NCBI GenBank assembly: GCA_015501585.1
Contig: JADNRY010000009.1
Location: 62,001 to 126,000, forward strand
DNA: 64,000 nucleotides
Direction: 5' to 3'
Source of the DNA: Rhodocollybia butyracea
Taxonomy: Eukaryota > Basidiomycota > Agaricomycetes > Agaricales > Omphalotaceae
Part shown: positions 1 through 16,267 of the stretch, piece by piece
Position numbering within the stretch: position 1 is the stretch's first letter
Layout of the letters: each line of letters starts with the position of its first letter
Translations under genes and position numbers: made by a program
The notes under the pieces: model-generated
What the model was told of the DNA's origin: nothing
The model's database searches: none
The model's input: the letters and a program-made list of their open reading frames with translations, nothing else

Positions 1-1131
1 GTGTGTTGGCGTCGTGGTGAACTGTTGGTGATAAAATGACCGCTTTGACCTTGCTTGTGTCAGCAGGCCCGACCCTGCCTGAGTTCTGAGGCAGTTTGAG
101 AGTAAGACGCATCGCTAAACTGCTAAACTGGCAGTAACGATTATACTGGCGGGATTATACCTTGTGGGTGCGCACAATCAAGGATATGTAGCCTTATACA
201 TTCCACCAATACTTTTCACAATCATATGTCAGTAAGTAGACGCTCATATTCTGTTGAGGCTGATTGTATGCATGATTTTGTATTCATCTTGGATGTAATT
301 TTGGCTCTTATTATAATCTTCGACAGGACAGATATAAGAGGAGCTAGTGAAGTAGTCTTATTATTTGACGGGTACATTGCAACCAGAGGACACACACAAG
401 GCAAGCAAATATGAGGGTGTTGTTTGAATCCTGGCGGAACTAGTACTGGAGACATTATTACTAGTTATGTCAGAACACTTGATTGAAGTTTGCAATTTGG
501 GACAGACCTTTATCAACCAGCCCACCGTCTATGTAATAAGGGGGTTGGAAAATGAGGTCCTAGATAGAAGCCAATAAAGTTGAATGATTACTACAGCCGT
601 AACAATTGGAACCGTGTCTGTACCTGGGCGTAATGTACGATAACCTCTCAGTATCTCATACTAATCTTGTTCTGCCCAGTTCAGGAAAGAAGGAACCACT
701 GCAGTGCATCCGTGGGTCCAACAGTTTACAGCTAGTGTAACAAATACATATGGTACACCAGTAATTACTATTGACACTTTGAACACGGATTTCATCTCGC
801 TGCAAGCGAGGTGGGCATGATCGAGCAAAAGAGCGTGAGGAATAACGGTCTTAGTACATAAAAGTAGGATCGGGGGATGGGGGTTTCGTAAATGAGGACA
901 GATGTAGGATATAACAAAGAAATAATTTAGAAGATGCAAGCGTACATACGCAAAGTACTGGGAGATGTGTATTCCGGGGTAGAGAAGGATGTCGATGGGC
1001 CCTTGCTGGTCAAAGTCATAATCGTAAGCATGTAAAGGTCAGAGCGCGCGCTTTTCGGAGCTATGCTAGTTTAAGCGGACGCCTCTATGGAATAGAATTC
1101 GGGAGTTGGGTTTGTGAAAGACGTAGCCACA
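1..1131. other. Intergenic, no gene recognised
   Basis: Only short overlapping frames occur here (longest about 92 codons), with no recognisable domain and no consistent splice sites. The stretch lies downstream of the GT61 gene, whose stop codon is at 1132-1134, so it may include that gene's 3' untranslated region. Nothing else is visible. Confidence 0.5.
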
Positions 1132-3045
1132 CTACATCTTCCCAATCTTGCCATCGAGCCGATCCTCGATTATTTTTGCAACGGTGGGCCCGTGCACAGG
1201 GATATAATCTTCTTGGAAGCCTTCGGGGTAGTCAACTGTCGGTTCGTTGGGATGAGTATGATAACTGTTACAAAACTGTTAGTCGAAGAGCGCGCGGGAG
1301 AGAGCGACAGCTTACGTATCATTCCACACTGCGAAATGAGGCATGCCTAGAGCTCGAGAAGTCCAGTGGTAATCGTGCGCGAATCCTCCAGGATAAAAAA
1401 TCTCTATGACTGCAGACACTCGTGTTGGTGGCATGAATAGTAAATGCGTCAATCCGTTCCCATGTACACCAAGAAGAATCTGCGAAAGTTAAGTTAGATA
1501 GTCAACTCGAAGTCAGCCTAGCCTTTCAACTCACTGTGGTACGGCCGATTACTTGCAACTGCTCATCTTTTGTCAGAGTTTCGGCCTTCATGACGTTCAG
1601 TTCGAAATCCTTTCTATTTGCCAGTTCCTCTAAAGCGGTCACCAGACTTTCATGGGAGTCTGGGGTGAGCTTTCTCCTTGAACCGCCCTGCCTGCTAATA
1701 TAGGTCACCACAACCTTGCTTGGCATGGGTAGCTCTAGAGGTGCATCCAAAGCACCATCTTCGATCGAAAAGTCAGCATGGTTATCTTCTGTTCCACCTA
1801 ATAACATTTCCATAGCTCGATATTCGGCTAATACATCTCCTGCGCCAGCAAAGCGAAGGACTGCATCTCTCAGTGGCTCCCAAAACCCACCTACTCTTTC
1901 TCCTCTAAGTCTGCCCAAATTTCGCATATACTCCCAAGCTTGTGCAGCTGTTCTCTGCGTATGGCCTCCAGTCATATCCTCACGAAACGCTGCACTCCGG
2001 TCTACCAAGATCACAAGAGGGAATAGCCACGCGCGGTCCCGAGATGAGTGTGTAGTTGCCGCTACCCGGTCATTCCAATCTTCTTGGTGCTCAACCGACA
2101 TCGCAGGAAATGCAGCACGAAGAAAGTACGAATTAAACCCAGGATCATCACGCCAACCACGAGCATCAGCGTGCATAAAGATGGAACGGTGGATCGGAGG
2201 AGGAGCTGGGTTATGCAGTTGATATAGAGATTTGTGATGCGTCTGAGGATCATTTGGATACGCATTCCAGTTTTTACCACCTAGGTTGGAGTTTTTGTTG
2301 GGGTCAGGTATGATAGATTCGATTGGCGTGCTAAACGCGCCGTGCCAGAATGCCTGAAGTCCGAAAAAAAGCTCGGCGACAAAGTGGTAATAGTGGCGTA
2401 GGAACTGTGAAGGGTCATTGAATAAAGCCTAAGCCAAAGCTATCAGTAAGGAGACGAGAGTGGAGATAAATGGCTACCTACGGTATTTCCCTCTACGGTG
2501 AAAACACTGTTCCTTACATTGTTTGCAACATCTCCGCCCCATCTCCTCTGTGCCTCTTCCGGTGTAATAAACTGCATAAGTTCTGGAGTTGGTTCCCGAG
2601 CTTCCATGTTTTCACGAGTTGCCTCTGCAGGTATACTAACGCTTATCATCATGCGAATTTCCGGGAAGGAGCGATTGGGTGAGTGGATGAATAGCGTGCC
2701 ATTAGACATGTAGAGATTGCGAAAAATGGTATAACCTGGCGCGGAATGTACGATAGATGTCAATGGGAGTTCGGGAGCCAAGTGAGCCGCAATTTCCTTG
2801 CTTGGAGACAACTCGACTACGTGTTCCGAAGGGGTATCTGGTGGAATAACAGGTTTTTTGAGTGGAAAGGTATCAATTGGCGGCGGCAGAGGTTCTGTAT
2901 CTGCTTCTTGGTGAACATAGTTGCTTATGATGAACGATGTTTCGTTTGGCGTCGGGGAAAAGAATATGTAGACCAGATGCATGAGAGATGCTCCCAGCAT
3001 AAAAAGAACAGCATCTCTGAGAGATATAGTGTGACGCAAAATCAT
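1132..3045 (-). CDS. GT61 family glycosyltransferase (DUF563), type II membrane protein
   Basis: A sugar transferase expected in the Golgi or ER. Four exons fit with correct phases: 2482-3045, 1535-2428, 1316-1479 and 1132-1264, giving about 584 residues. The start ATG is at 3045. Near the N-terminus is one hydrophobic segment (FMLGASLMHLVYIFF), as expected for a signal anchor, followed by a proline-rich stem. Exon 2 begins with the family signature HYYHFVAELFFGLQAFW. Exon 2 ends with DEQLQVIGRTT and exon 3 continues ILLGVHGNGLTHLLFM, the conserved GVHG loop of GT61 catalytic domains, followed by IEIFYPGGFAHDY. The frame is intact throughout. GT61 includes plant xylosyl-/arabinosyltransferases and EOGT; the sugar donor and acceptor cannot be told from sequence. 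It is the last of six minus-strand genes with a surface-polysaccharide flavour. Confidence 0.92.
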
Positions 3046-3478
3046 GGGGAGGCGGGGAAGGAAAGCGCTGGACGAAGCTTTTTAAAAATCCTCCCGAGGT
3101 ATTTACTGGTATTTATTCTATTTAAATTTTAAAACAGATTGAAGGACTTGGCATCCGGTGACAGACATTTATTCAACTTATTGCTAACGAACCGCCGGTG
3201 ATGCAAGGCAAAAAAAACAGCCACTGTTGGCCTTTGTTGGCCAACTAGGTTCTATCAGAAACATCAGCGTTAGCTGCTCCTCCGAACTACGAGGAACTAC
3301 GTCGTCTACTCTTTGGGAGGCAAGAAAAGGTACAGACTTGTCATCGAACTTACAGGCAGACTGAAGAAAATTTAGTACGCAAGCACGGGAACACTTCGCC
3401 GGCATCATTTTGGGCAGCGCCACAAACAGTAAGGTACGCTACTTGCTTCTACAACACCAGATATCTGGGAGATAAGTA
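3046..3478. other. Intergenic gap between GT61 start and unrecognised gene
   Basis: About 430 bases holding the putative promoter of the GT61 gene (AT-rich stretch near 3100-3135) and the 3' end of the next minus-strand gene. A short frame at 3184-3423 has no recognisable content. No repeat or RNA gene seen. Confidence 0.4.
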
Positions 3479-4845
3479 CTAGTCTACCTGAGGCAACCAG
3501 GCGGCAGCCCCTCGAGTCATCTGGATCCAGAACGTCAAACATTCTGGAACCGTACAGCCCAAGCCCATAGGCTCAGTCATCATCGGAAGACGGACGCTAT
3601 TCGGAACACTCATCTCGAGTTCAATGGGTGTACTAACAGTAACGGTCGTCCAGCCTAGAATTATTATTCAGTATTTTCTCACATTTGTCTATTACGGACT
3701 CACCTTCATCGACATCCTTGGCCTTGCCTTTACCCTTCACGCTTTCACTGCTCCCTTGAGGAGTTCTAAACTTTCCGAAACACCAAAAGACATAGTTTGT
3801 AACTACAAAGCAAGGCCCAGCAGGTGCGCATGCGTCAAGGACCTATAATGGGAGCGTCAATAATCGGCTACTACTATATCGATAATCAAGCACGGGACTG
3901 ACCACTTGCCATAGGTTGTTGGCGTTGGAGATTGCCTCCGCTGAAGTCTCCATGAAACGAGGATGAGAATAATTCTCGGGAATCTGAAAAGACATGAAGA
4001 AATGTCGAAAATATCTCTGCTCTCCCTAGCTTACCTTCGTAGGCATGGAAAACGCACGTAAATCCTCGAAATCTAATTTCCAGGGCGGAACACAGATTAT
4101 TGATAGTGCTCCTTCACCATGCACAGTCGCGGGCTATATGCATACGGTAAACGATTGATATTTTTAAAGAGGAAAGCAAACATACGATCCTCAAGACATC
4201 CCAGTCGACAACAGAAGCACTGTGTGGTCCACGTAACGCAATAAACTCGAGTGATTTTGCTAAAGGTACATTGCGCGAGATGTTGTTAAGAATCCGGCAA
4301 CATTCAGTTACTGGACCCAAGATGAATTTCATTATGAGAAGCATAAATTCATCTTGAGTGTTGACACGAGACAGAAAATTAACGTGGCCCTCAGTCAAGC
4401 TGTTGACATCGTAGCATGGCATGTCCATGAAAGGCTTGTCGTTCTCGGTAATGAAACAGTCTGGAGCACCGTCAACATCTGGTAAAGCTATCATTCAGTG
4501 ACTGTTCGAATGGGACTGGCTTGAGAACGGCTTACACTTTCTGACCATGGTTCTAAAGTCCCAGATATCCAGCTCAACAACAGTAGGCGACGTAGATTTC
4601 GTCAAAGCTACTGAATCGTTTGCTCCTGAGGCTTCTGCAGAGATCGAAAAGTTCCACGGTCTCTCCTTCGGTCTTTCACGCAAAGGTACTCCGCCAGAGG
4701 TGGGTGCAGGACAAAGTGCGTTCCGAAGGTAGGTTTGCAGAAGAAAGCGCCACGGGGGAGTGTAAGCATTGACTTTTGGTCGGAGAGTAGCATTTCGCTT
4801 CATTGTTTTCATGGCGAGGAGGGGGGAAGTGGAACGGAGGCCCAA
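3479..4845 (-). CDS. Unrecognised multi-exon protein
   Basis: I do not recognise the family. A consistent model runs from an ATG at 4845 (a second in-frame ATG at 4812 is equally possible) through about six exons to a TAG at 3479-3481. Exon 1 encodes a basic segment ending LDIWDFRTMVRK. Exon 2 starts near ALPDVDGAPDCFITENDKPF and ends HSASVVDWDVLRI before a GTATGT donor. Later exons read VHGEGALSIICVPPWKLDF, IPENYSHPRFMETSAEAISN, VTNYVFWCFGKFRTPQ, and a last exon GWTTVTVSTPIELEMSV...AAWLPQVD. All splice phases close except one unusual donor (GTGGTC) near 3905. The composition looks like a soluble globular protein with no signal peptide. It sits between the GT61 and arylsulfotransferase-like genes on the same strand. 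Confidence 0.65.
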
Positions 4846-5231
4846 CCAGCTTGAAGCTGATTATAAATAGCGAGGCTCCTGGAAGGCCCAAGCACCGTTT
4901 TCGCGTGGCATTAGACAATAACCAGACAAGACCTTCTTGTGGACAAATTTGACGAACAATTGTTTATCCATTGTCTTCCAAATATGGCAGATGATCGCAG
5001 CCGAGGCCTGAAGTTCAGGATTGTAAACAATAGATGGTTTTGGAAGAAAAACAAAAAAAAAAAAAAAAAAAAGTAAGGTCGAAGGATGACTTGCAGCTGC
5101 TAGAGGCCAAGGCAGGAACCGGGGAGTTCCGACTACGGGCGCTTATTTTCCAAACATCGACTGTGTTCAATCGGTTATTGAAATTGCACACACGGATGCA
5201 AAAAGTATGCTGAATTCTAATAGTACGCTTA
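4846..5231. other. Intergenic with 20-nt poly-A run
   Basis: Lies between the start of the unrecognised minus-strand gene and the stop of the arylsulfotransferase-like gene. It contains an uninterrupted run of 20 A at 5053-5072, which read on the coding strand is a T run downstream of the arylsulfotransferase stop. Nothing else is visible. Confidence 0.5.
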
Positions 5232-7536
5232 TTATAAAAACAAAAATGCAGCAACGCACACCGATACAGTAGCAAAGGCGATCTGACCGCATATGCTGCG
5301 CGCAGAACTGGTACTACTAGGAGTATCAGAAGGAGTGGTCGTAGTAGTCGTAGTAGCAGTATTAGTAGAATTAACAAAATCGCTCGCGCCCAAGACCTGA
5401 CCTGCGCGTCCAATAGCCCTTACCGCATAGTAGCTGTAAGAGTTTACCGCTGTGGACACAATTATTGTTGTCTCGAAGCCATTTTTGGTTGCGTTGTAGA
5501 GGGACACTCGGCCTGATCCCGAAGAGTCGCTAGCTCCCATTAGTTCCCATTTTGTTATTTCGGTGGCCCCGTTCCAAGACGCGTGGACGCTGAGCAGATT
5601 GCTTTTGCGGGAGGGAGCAAGCTCGATGGAGGGCGAATCGGTGGGGGTTCCAGTCCAATTGTATCGCAGGTTTCGGTCTATAAAAACTAATTCAAGGCTT
5701 GGTTGATATCAAAAAAGTGTGCGGCGTACACGATTCTACATCTCCAACACCAAATTGTGAAGTCCATAGCAGATCACCTTGAGCGTTGTACTCCCCTATC
5801 CAAGGGAGCTGGCCAAATCTGTCTCAGGTCATCAGTTTCTCATTCGACCTCGAGTAACAATTGAAATGCACCCGACTAGGAAATTACCGTTTGGCTGAAG
5901 TTGGATACTCCCTTGGCTCTGAGGACAGGATAGATAGCTTATACTAGGGAGATCCAAACTCTGAATAACCACTGTACCTGAGATATGCTTTGGTTCCAAG
6001 GTAAAAATTCTTGGAGGAGCTCTACACTCATGTTCGTAAAGTTTAACCCAAGATAGAGCCCTCGAGACATTGATTCTTGTTGCTGTCCATATTCACCTGC
6101 ATTTAATGAGATCTTAGATGATGCCGAAAGCCATATCCTCCGAGTGATCTTACCTGCGTTATCGAACAACCTGGTTCCACGCGTCAGGGACGTCAAAAAA
6201 GAAAAAACTCAAAGAAAGACTCACGTCATTGTCGCGTATGTATCACTCCGCTCTACCCAGCGTGCATGGTGCTGCCAACTGTAGTTGGTCCCATTACCCA
6301 TGTTGAACGATGAGTTTTTTCCGCCCATACGCCAGATGATGTCTCCGTTTGTTCCATTCAAGTAGTATACAGCCCAACAATGACGCGAACTTATCAAGTA
6401 GTTCCCGGAATCGTCCTTTTCTATGGAGTTGATGTGCTGCCAAATCGTCAGAGGCGCTAAGCAGTAAGTATCGCGACCAGAGGTAAAATACACACAAAGA
6501 AATCAAAGGCTTCCGATATTGATCCCCCACCATCACCAAGAGTGTAATAGCACTCTGTGAGATCAACATGATCTGATGCTATCCAGGTAAAGAGAGCTTC
6601 ATCTGAGATCGATCCAGACATGAGTGTACACCAGATACGACCACGACTGACTTACTACTAGTAATGTTTAACTCTTGCATCGCACTATCTAGAATCCATC
6701 CCTGCTGCGGTCCCTCGATCGGTGAGAGGTCAAACGAACTGGGCTGATACGCAGTCATTAACGCGGTATTGTTGGTCGTTATCTGAGCCTGGAGTGATAT
6801 GTCAGAGATTAGATTATTCTCTACCAGTGAGCTTATACGTAGACTCGCCTCATGAAAATCGGCAAGCGTAGGGCCAGTTTCCCCTTGCAGATCAGTGGTA
6901 CTAAACGTCCACCTAATGAGCGAAAGGAAACAACCTCGTTCATAGAAAGCTCACAAGTTCGCGACCACTTCATAATTTGAATTTAAAAGAATGTCATATC
7001 CACTTCCGACACCACTCGCGTTAGTTATTCCTGTCCACATTATTATATGCGGTGCGTTGAGGTAGGTAACAACGGAAAAAGAAAGAGTTTGTCCATAGAT
7101 TGAGCCATCCCATACGAGGAAACCGGACTGATCATAGATAGTTGCTCCTTGCTGTAAAACAGAACTACCTGTGGACAGATAAATCGACGGTTCCGAACGT
7201 TATCACAAAGCTGACCTCGAGGTGCAGTAAAGATATATCCAGTCGACAAATGTGCTTTTGCACTGCTATTCACCGGTACGACAAAATTCCATTCCGCTCT
7301 GGATTTGGATCAGGTTAAGAAGTGGAGAGGTTTCCTGGAACGCACGGTGTATGATTGGCCGAGAAATAGTTTTGGTATGGTCCATATCCAAGTGCTCCAG
7401 CAAAATACTCATTACTCCGAACCAGAAAAGAATCTCCACGAACTGAAAGGATAGGAAGGGACAGGCAGATTACCAAGATACGGTAAACGGTGACTGCCAA
7501 AGTTGTAAAAGAATGTGTAAAGCTGCTCAGAGCCAT
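5232..7536 (-). CDS. Arylsulfotransferase-like protein (ASST family), secreted, GPI-type tail
   Basis: Resembles fungal members of the arylsulfotransferase (ASST) beta-propeller family. Bacterial members move sulfate between phenols; the fungal role is not established. The ATG at 7536 opens a signal-peptide-like N-terminus (VYRILVICLSLPILSV). Around ten short introns give one continuous frame. Recognisable blocks in order are GYIFTAPRGSS, QQGATIYDQSGFLVWDG, TLADFHEASLRISS, GWILDSAMQELNITS, NSIEKDDSGNYLISSRH, GDIIWRMGGKNSSF, YSWQHHARW, and FDNAGEYGQQQESMSRG. Near the end the protein has a Thr/Ser-rich linker and a hydrophobic C-terminus (GQIAFATVSVCVAAFLFL), fitting a GPI-anchor signal. The frame is intact. 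The adjacent GMC oxidoreductase has the same kind of tail. Family assignment is firm; enzymatic activity is inferred. Confidence 0.9.
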
Positions 7537-7572
7537 GAGAGGGAAAAAAATTGTGACAATACTATGACTGCG

Positions 7573-7583
7573 CTATATATAAG
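7573..7583 (-). promoter_or_regulatory. TATA-like element upstream of the ASST-like gene
   Basis: A CTATATATAAG stretch about 40 bases upstream of the ATG at 7536, read on the minus strand as an alternating TATA sequence. The position fits a core promoter element. This is inference from position and composition only. Confidence 0.35.
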
Positions 7584-7730
7584 TACGAAATTCGAATTTG
7601 CATGAAACTCGTCCGATGAGTCGCTGGGTTCAACCGTCGGCTACAGTTGGCTAACCTATTTAGGCGAGGAGTCCATGCATCATTGATCTCAGTGGGCGGA
7701 TTTTGATTGATTTGAATTCGTTACAGAGGA

Positions 7731-7760
7731 CCCTTTGGAGCCCTTTGGCTCCCTTTGGGC
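7731..7760. repeat. Three tandem copies of a 10-bp CCCTTTGGnn unit
   Basis: CCCTTTGG starts at 7731, 7741 and 7751 with exact 10-bp spacing; only the last two bases of each unit vary. Ten bases is about one helical turn, so repeated protein binding on one face of the DNA is possible, but there is no direct evidence. It lies about 195 bp upstream of the ASST-like start codon. Confidence 0.75.
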
Positions 7761-8225
7761 GAAAAAAGAGCTGTCCAAAGGCGACAATAATTGAGAGAAC
7801 AAGCGGGATATATTCAAATTTCTGCAGGTCACCACTGCTTGTTAACAACCTCGGGGGAGTGATACTCGTGCTAGAACATTCGGCGTCCCAAGTAAACATG
7901 CTATAAAGTTAGCTACCGAAGAACATATGTACAAATCTATATAATGATACTTCATTAACATTATGCAAAAAAGTGAAGAACCTGGATACGATACGTGATC
8001 TGCTCAAAAAGTGCACAGAAAGATTCGAGTCTAGCTAGAAGTCAGTGGGTAAATAGTGTAGATAGTGAAAGAGTGAATATGGTCGATTGAAAGAATGACA
8101 GAGGATAGTAATAAGTTCAAGTCCAGATGAAGATGTAACCAAAAAAGCTCGGGAAGAAAGTCTGTAAGATCAACTCCAAATCCCAAGAACCACGGTGTGA
8201 TGTAAGGCTAAGCATTATGCTCGTC

Positions 8226-12214
<3,989 letters not shown>

Positions 12215-14126
12215 TCATGACCCTTGCTCTCCCGCTAGTATTTTTGCATGCCTCATCTTGTCGTCCCACAATTGGTCTACCGACCAAGAAATCTCTCTAT
12301 CTTTCCCTAGCTTCAGTATGTCCTTCACACTTCGTGATTGTAGGCCATTTTTCTCCAATATCTTTACCTCTTTGTCTATCTGTTTGAGCCAGTTTTTGGC
12401 GATTTCCACTTGATCTGTGGTCAAGTCTGGTACCCGAAGATGCCATAGATAACCATCGCCTCCATGTGTGACATATCCTGTATCTGTGGGTGAATTTCAA
12501 GCAATCTGATCAGGACATATTCACGTACCGCCTTCAGGTCGTATCTGCTCCGGTGTCCAAGCTATCTCATACCTTAGAAACGGAAATCCAGCTTGGTGCA
12601 AATCCCGGGCGAGTACTCGAACGGGGAGGTGAACTTGCCAATCGCTTAGTATATCTCCAAACAATCGAACACATTCCTCCTGCTCCGCATCATCTCCGAG
12701 TTGACGATACATCTTCATCATCCTTTGTACCACCTCCGCCGGAAAGTAGCGCTCTAGATTAGGTGCCACATCCGCTGCACATGAGATCGGGTGCGCTATT
12801 GAGTAGAGGTACCACTCCTCCGTCAAATCTCCGACTACGATACTTTTAATGCCCTTTTCCTTCAAATTCTTCGCGAACTGGCCCGAGCGCTGCCAAGTCA
12901 TTATATCGGGAGAAGAAGCCATCCAAACGTTGTCAACGCATCCTCGAAATGTTCCAAATTCTGTCCCAATAGCATCTGTTTCGATAACCTCGCAGATTTT
13001 TGATGCGGGAACAACAGACGTGTCGCGGAGAGTATTCAAAATGTCCGGGGAATGAGGATCGAGATGAAGAGCACGACATAACGCCTCGAACTGAGAGTTG
13101 AGCTCCGCAGGGGTTTTGGGGGCCATTCTATAACAGAGGTGTATTAAGAGGTATCCTGGTGTTCAATGATGGGAGGGACTTGCACGATAGCATTAGACAT
13201 CAAAATAGCTGATTGAAACGGAGCTTCTGCTGACTCAGGCAAACGGGATACATGATGCAGGATCTGATGTACAGAATGTGCTCCTGCAGAAAGACCTAAT
13301 ATTTGAACGTTGTGTGGGTCACCTATGGCACCAGTTTGTGAGTCTCCTCCAAAATGTCAAGTTTGTTGCATTTACCACCGAAAACATCGATATTCTTTTT
13401 CACCCACTCCAACGCAAGCCATTGGTCTTTGAACCCATAGTTTCCGTTCAATCGGGGTTTGTCACAGGCAAGATACCCAAACGCAGACAATCGGTACCCG
13501 ATATTCACCCTAACCTCTGAGAATTCCGCAGAAACGAATTGATCTTGGCCTCGTAGACCATGCGGAGATCCAAATTGCAAGAATCTGAGGATAGGTTTTT
13601 GGTTTGGACAAGATAGTCATAGCTTGAGAAACTCCCTACCCTCCATGTATGTATATTTTGACTGGAAAGGCTTGAACCGTTTCGTTTATGGAAGGATCAA
13701 ATGATGGTGGGCAGATAATGTTCAAAAATAACCTACAATTGACACTTAGAGAATGCGGAGTATCAAAAATATACAACAAACGGATTTTCTGTGGGGTTTC
13801 CGTATCCCACTTTATCCGGGAAGGGGGTGTCTGAGCTGCAAGTGAGAGGTGTGATCCGACGAATATCAATGCTATAACCTACCGCCTGCCTGGCCATCAT
13901 TGTGGGGCTGAAAGCAGTCTAAATAATTTCTCCTTCAGCTTTACCGAATAGGTAGCAGAGTCTGGAACTGGCTCACAGCTAGATTCCGTGAGATATTCCA
14001 CTCCAGGAGGATATCGATGGTTGTTCGGAAGGGGTTCTGCGTCAGCGAACCGGACGGGGGTGGCGCATACGGAATCTCTAAAGTAGGTACACCGATAGGC
14101 TCAAAAACTCCCGATCCAAAGAACAT
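12215..14126 (-). CDS. Carboxylesterase (type-B lipase/esterase family), probable frame break near the N-terminus
   Basis: An alpha/beta-hydrolase of the carboxylesterase type-B family. The order of blocks fits: GVPTLEIPYAPPP near the start, LFLNIICPPS then VKIYIHG (oxyanion region), VNIGYRLSAFGYL, NGNYGFKDQWLALEWVKKN, VQILGLSAGAHSVHQI (nucleophile elbow G-L-S-A-G, catalytic Ser), and TGYVTHGGDGYLWHLRVPD containing the probable catalytic His. The stop is TGA at 12215. The first candidate ATG is at 14126; no signal peptide is evident, so an upstream exon may be missed. The PYAPPP block and the following frame (RFADAEPLP, then PPGVEYLTESSCEP) are out of phase by one base at a run of five G (plus strand) at 14056-14060. 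Splice phase also does not close cleanly near 13130. Either the gene is a recent pseudogene or the sequence has run-length errors. Confidence 0.82.
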
Positions 14127-14533
14127 AGATATTGGAACGCACCAAGAAACACTGCAGTACCATTGCTTGCTCGACCTCCAATCACCTTTCCATACCGTGT
14201 TTCGACCTCTACTCGAGCAGAATTTGATGCTAGCTCATCATGCAAATGTGCCATTACTTATGGGCTGGAATCGGAAGACTTATGCCTGGAAAAGTTCGAT
14301 CGCTTGAATGAGATAAGCGGTAACACTGAACAAAACATACTATAAAGGAATGGTGGAACGCCGTGACATATGAAAATGAAAGTGGAAGGACAAGGGGTCA
14401 TGCGTGTGGCTCATCACATGGGCTCTTCATCAACTAGTACTACGATTAGAAAACTCTCAAAGTTATGCATATATTGAAGACGAAAACGACTGGATAGACA
14501 TATTCCTATTAGCTATTTCATGAGTCAAGGTGT
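14127..14533. other. Intergenic between esterase start and deacetylase stop
   Basis: About 400 bases between two genes on the same strand. Probable promoter region of the esterase and 3' end of the deacetylase. A plus-strand frame at 14017-14307 overlaps the esterase and is not supported as a gene. Confidence 0.4.
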
Positions 14534-16267
14534 CTACGCATCCGTAAACCCTCGAGGCATTTTTGCGCCCTTAACTGGTTTGACCTTGGCCCTAAATTCA
14601 TCAGCCATCTGTGCCATTGGGACCCAATGAACGTTTTCATGCGTGTTGACCCATTCAATAAATCGCTCCTACAACAGCGCCTCCCCGTTAGCTCCGCTGC
14701 CATTCCACAGTCCTGATATACAAGTCCGGATATACAACTCACCAACATGAGAATAACATGAGGCCGTCTAGTACGAGTCCTGCGATAAGAATGGAAGCAT
14801 GAGATATATCAACTTGCTTACCCGCTGACATCTGGGTGGATGGTAATGGGAAAGATGAACTCTTCCTCTTCCCTATCGCGCAATCGTTTCAAGTCATCAC
14901 AATCCATTCATATAACTCACCTATAACAGTACGTGAACGTATCCTTCCATAGTTGTTCGACATCCCGAGTGGGGACCTACAGGTAGAATTAGAACTGTCT
15001 CTGCGGACGAAGACTTTATGAACCCAGCCATGAGAGTTAGGGCTTGACTTGATGAACCTAAAGACTTGGACCGTGAGAGGTCATGTAATATTTCAGGAAG
15101 AAAAGCTTGGCGAACATCATGGGAGGAAGATCGTCGAGATACCTAGGGATATTGTTAAATATTGTACTAGCGAGTGGTGGGCCCAACGCACCAATTTGCC
15201 GGAATTTGAACTTTGTGTAAATAGCTCTCAGAGAGGCTCCGTTATGAGATCGAATGGAGTGACATACCAAGTCCAGTTTCTTTGCCTCTCTGTAGCGGTT
15301 TCATCCACGCTGAAGCTTTCGCCTTATAATCGATCTTTGTCCAGCTGTCTTCGTCGCGCATGTAATAAGCTTGACAGCTAAGCAGCAATTCCAGTCAAAC
15401 GAATCAAGTGGAGAGTCAACGATCTAGTCTCACTCATGACCCATCCCCGAATGATCATATTTTATTCCCTTCTCAATCAGGATGTCGACACCCTCTTTAC
15501 TGGTCTCCCACCAAGGTGCTACGCTTCCCTAACCAGAGCACTGTAAATACCTCACATGTGGTAAGAAAAAGTAGAGCACTTACTACGGGAGGTTTACCGT
15601 GATTAAACTTCGTCAAAAGCTGAAAAGTATGATCCAGTATGTCACATTGCTGCTCGAAGGTCAACGCAACAGGATTCTGGCAAAAAGTTATTAATCGCAG
15701 GCTTGTACTGAAAGCGTGCTTACTTCATGGGAGTACCCATGAAGTCCACTGAACGGAATCAATGAGTTTCGCCTCGAATAATGAGATTCGTGCCTCACAC
15801 TTCATGCCCTGCATCACGTACAGCGGCCATCTGCTCCGGAAAGGTCTCCAGACTATGACCTTACAATCGTCGGTGATTAAGTAGGAATATAGGAAATGTA
15901 TCGAGGCAAGAAATACCGGGAATGAACCAAGTTGTCTTCATATTGTACTTTTTAAACAATTTCAGAAGACGAGGGACACCAACTTCGCCTGCAAACATTC
16001 CCTGGGGGCATTGGTGATTAGATCTACCTGCGACTGAAATTTGTCTGTGGCTTTACCCGTGATATATCTGAGGGGGAATCTTGGATAACGTGTAAGTTGT
16101 CGTCGAGCAAGAAGTGGAGGCAATCGCTTACCTTCTCCGCCATAAGATCCAAGCCTGAATCTTGGGTTAAGGGAAATAATTCTGATCCAAAGTGTGGATT
16201 ATACACACCATCCAGCGACAGCATCTACATCGACGCCAAAACCAATCAGGACACGCTTAGCAGGCAT
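14534..16267 (-). CDS. Polysaccharide deacetylase family protein (carbohydrate esterase 4 / NodB fold)
   Basis: A metal-dependent N- or O-deacetylase of the NodB-homology fold, closest in block structure to the cytoplasmic PgdA/PuuE-like branch. The ATG at 16267 gives [20 protein letters not shown] with the motif-1 aspartates. About fourteen short introns then restore one frame: [68 protein letters not shown] (the H-x3-H metal motif), [62 protein letters not shown], and the C-terminus [13 protein letters not shown]. The stop is TAG at 14534-14536. No signal peptide, so probably intracellular. The substrate is not evident. It is the sixth gene of the minus-strand run and is divergent from the permease. 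Confidence 0.92.

Larger units (their letters stand above)
7537..8225. other. Intergenic between ASST-like and GMC genes
   Basis: Presumed promoter of the ASST-like gene plus the 3' flank of the GMC gene, both on the minus strand. It contains the TATA-like element and a three-copy 10-bp tandem repeat, both listed separately. Short frames at 7660-7899 and 7703-7906 are not supported as genes. Confidence 0.45.
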
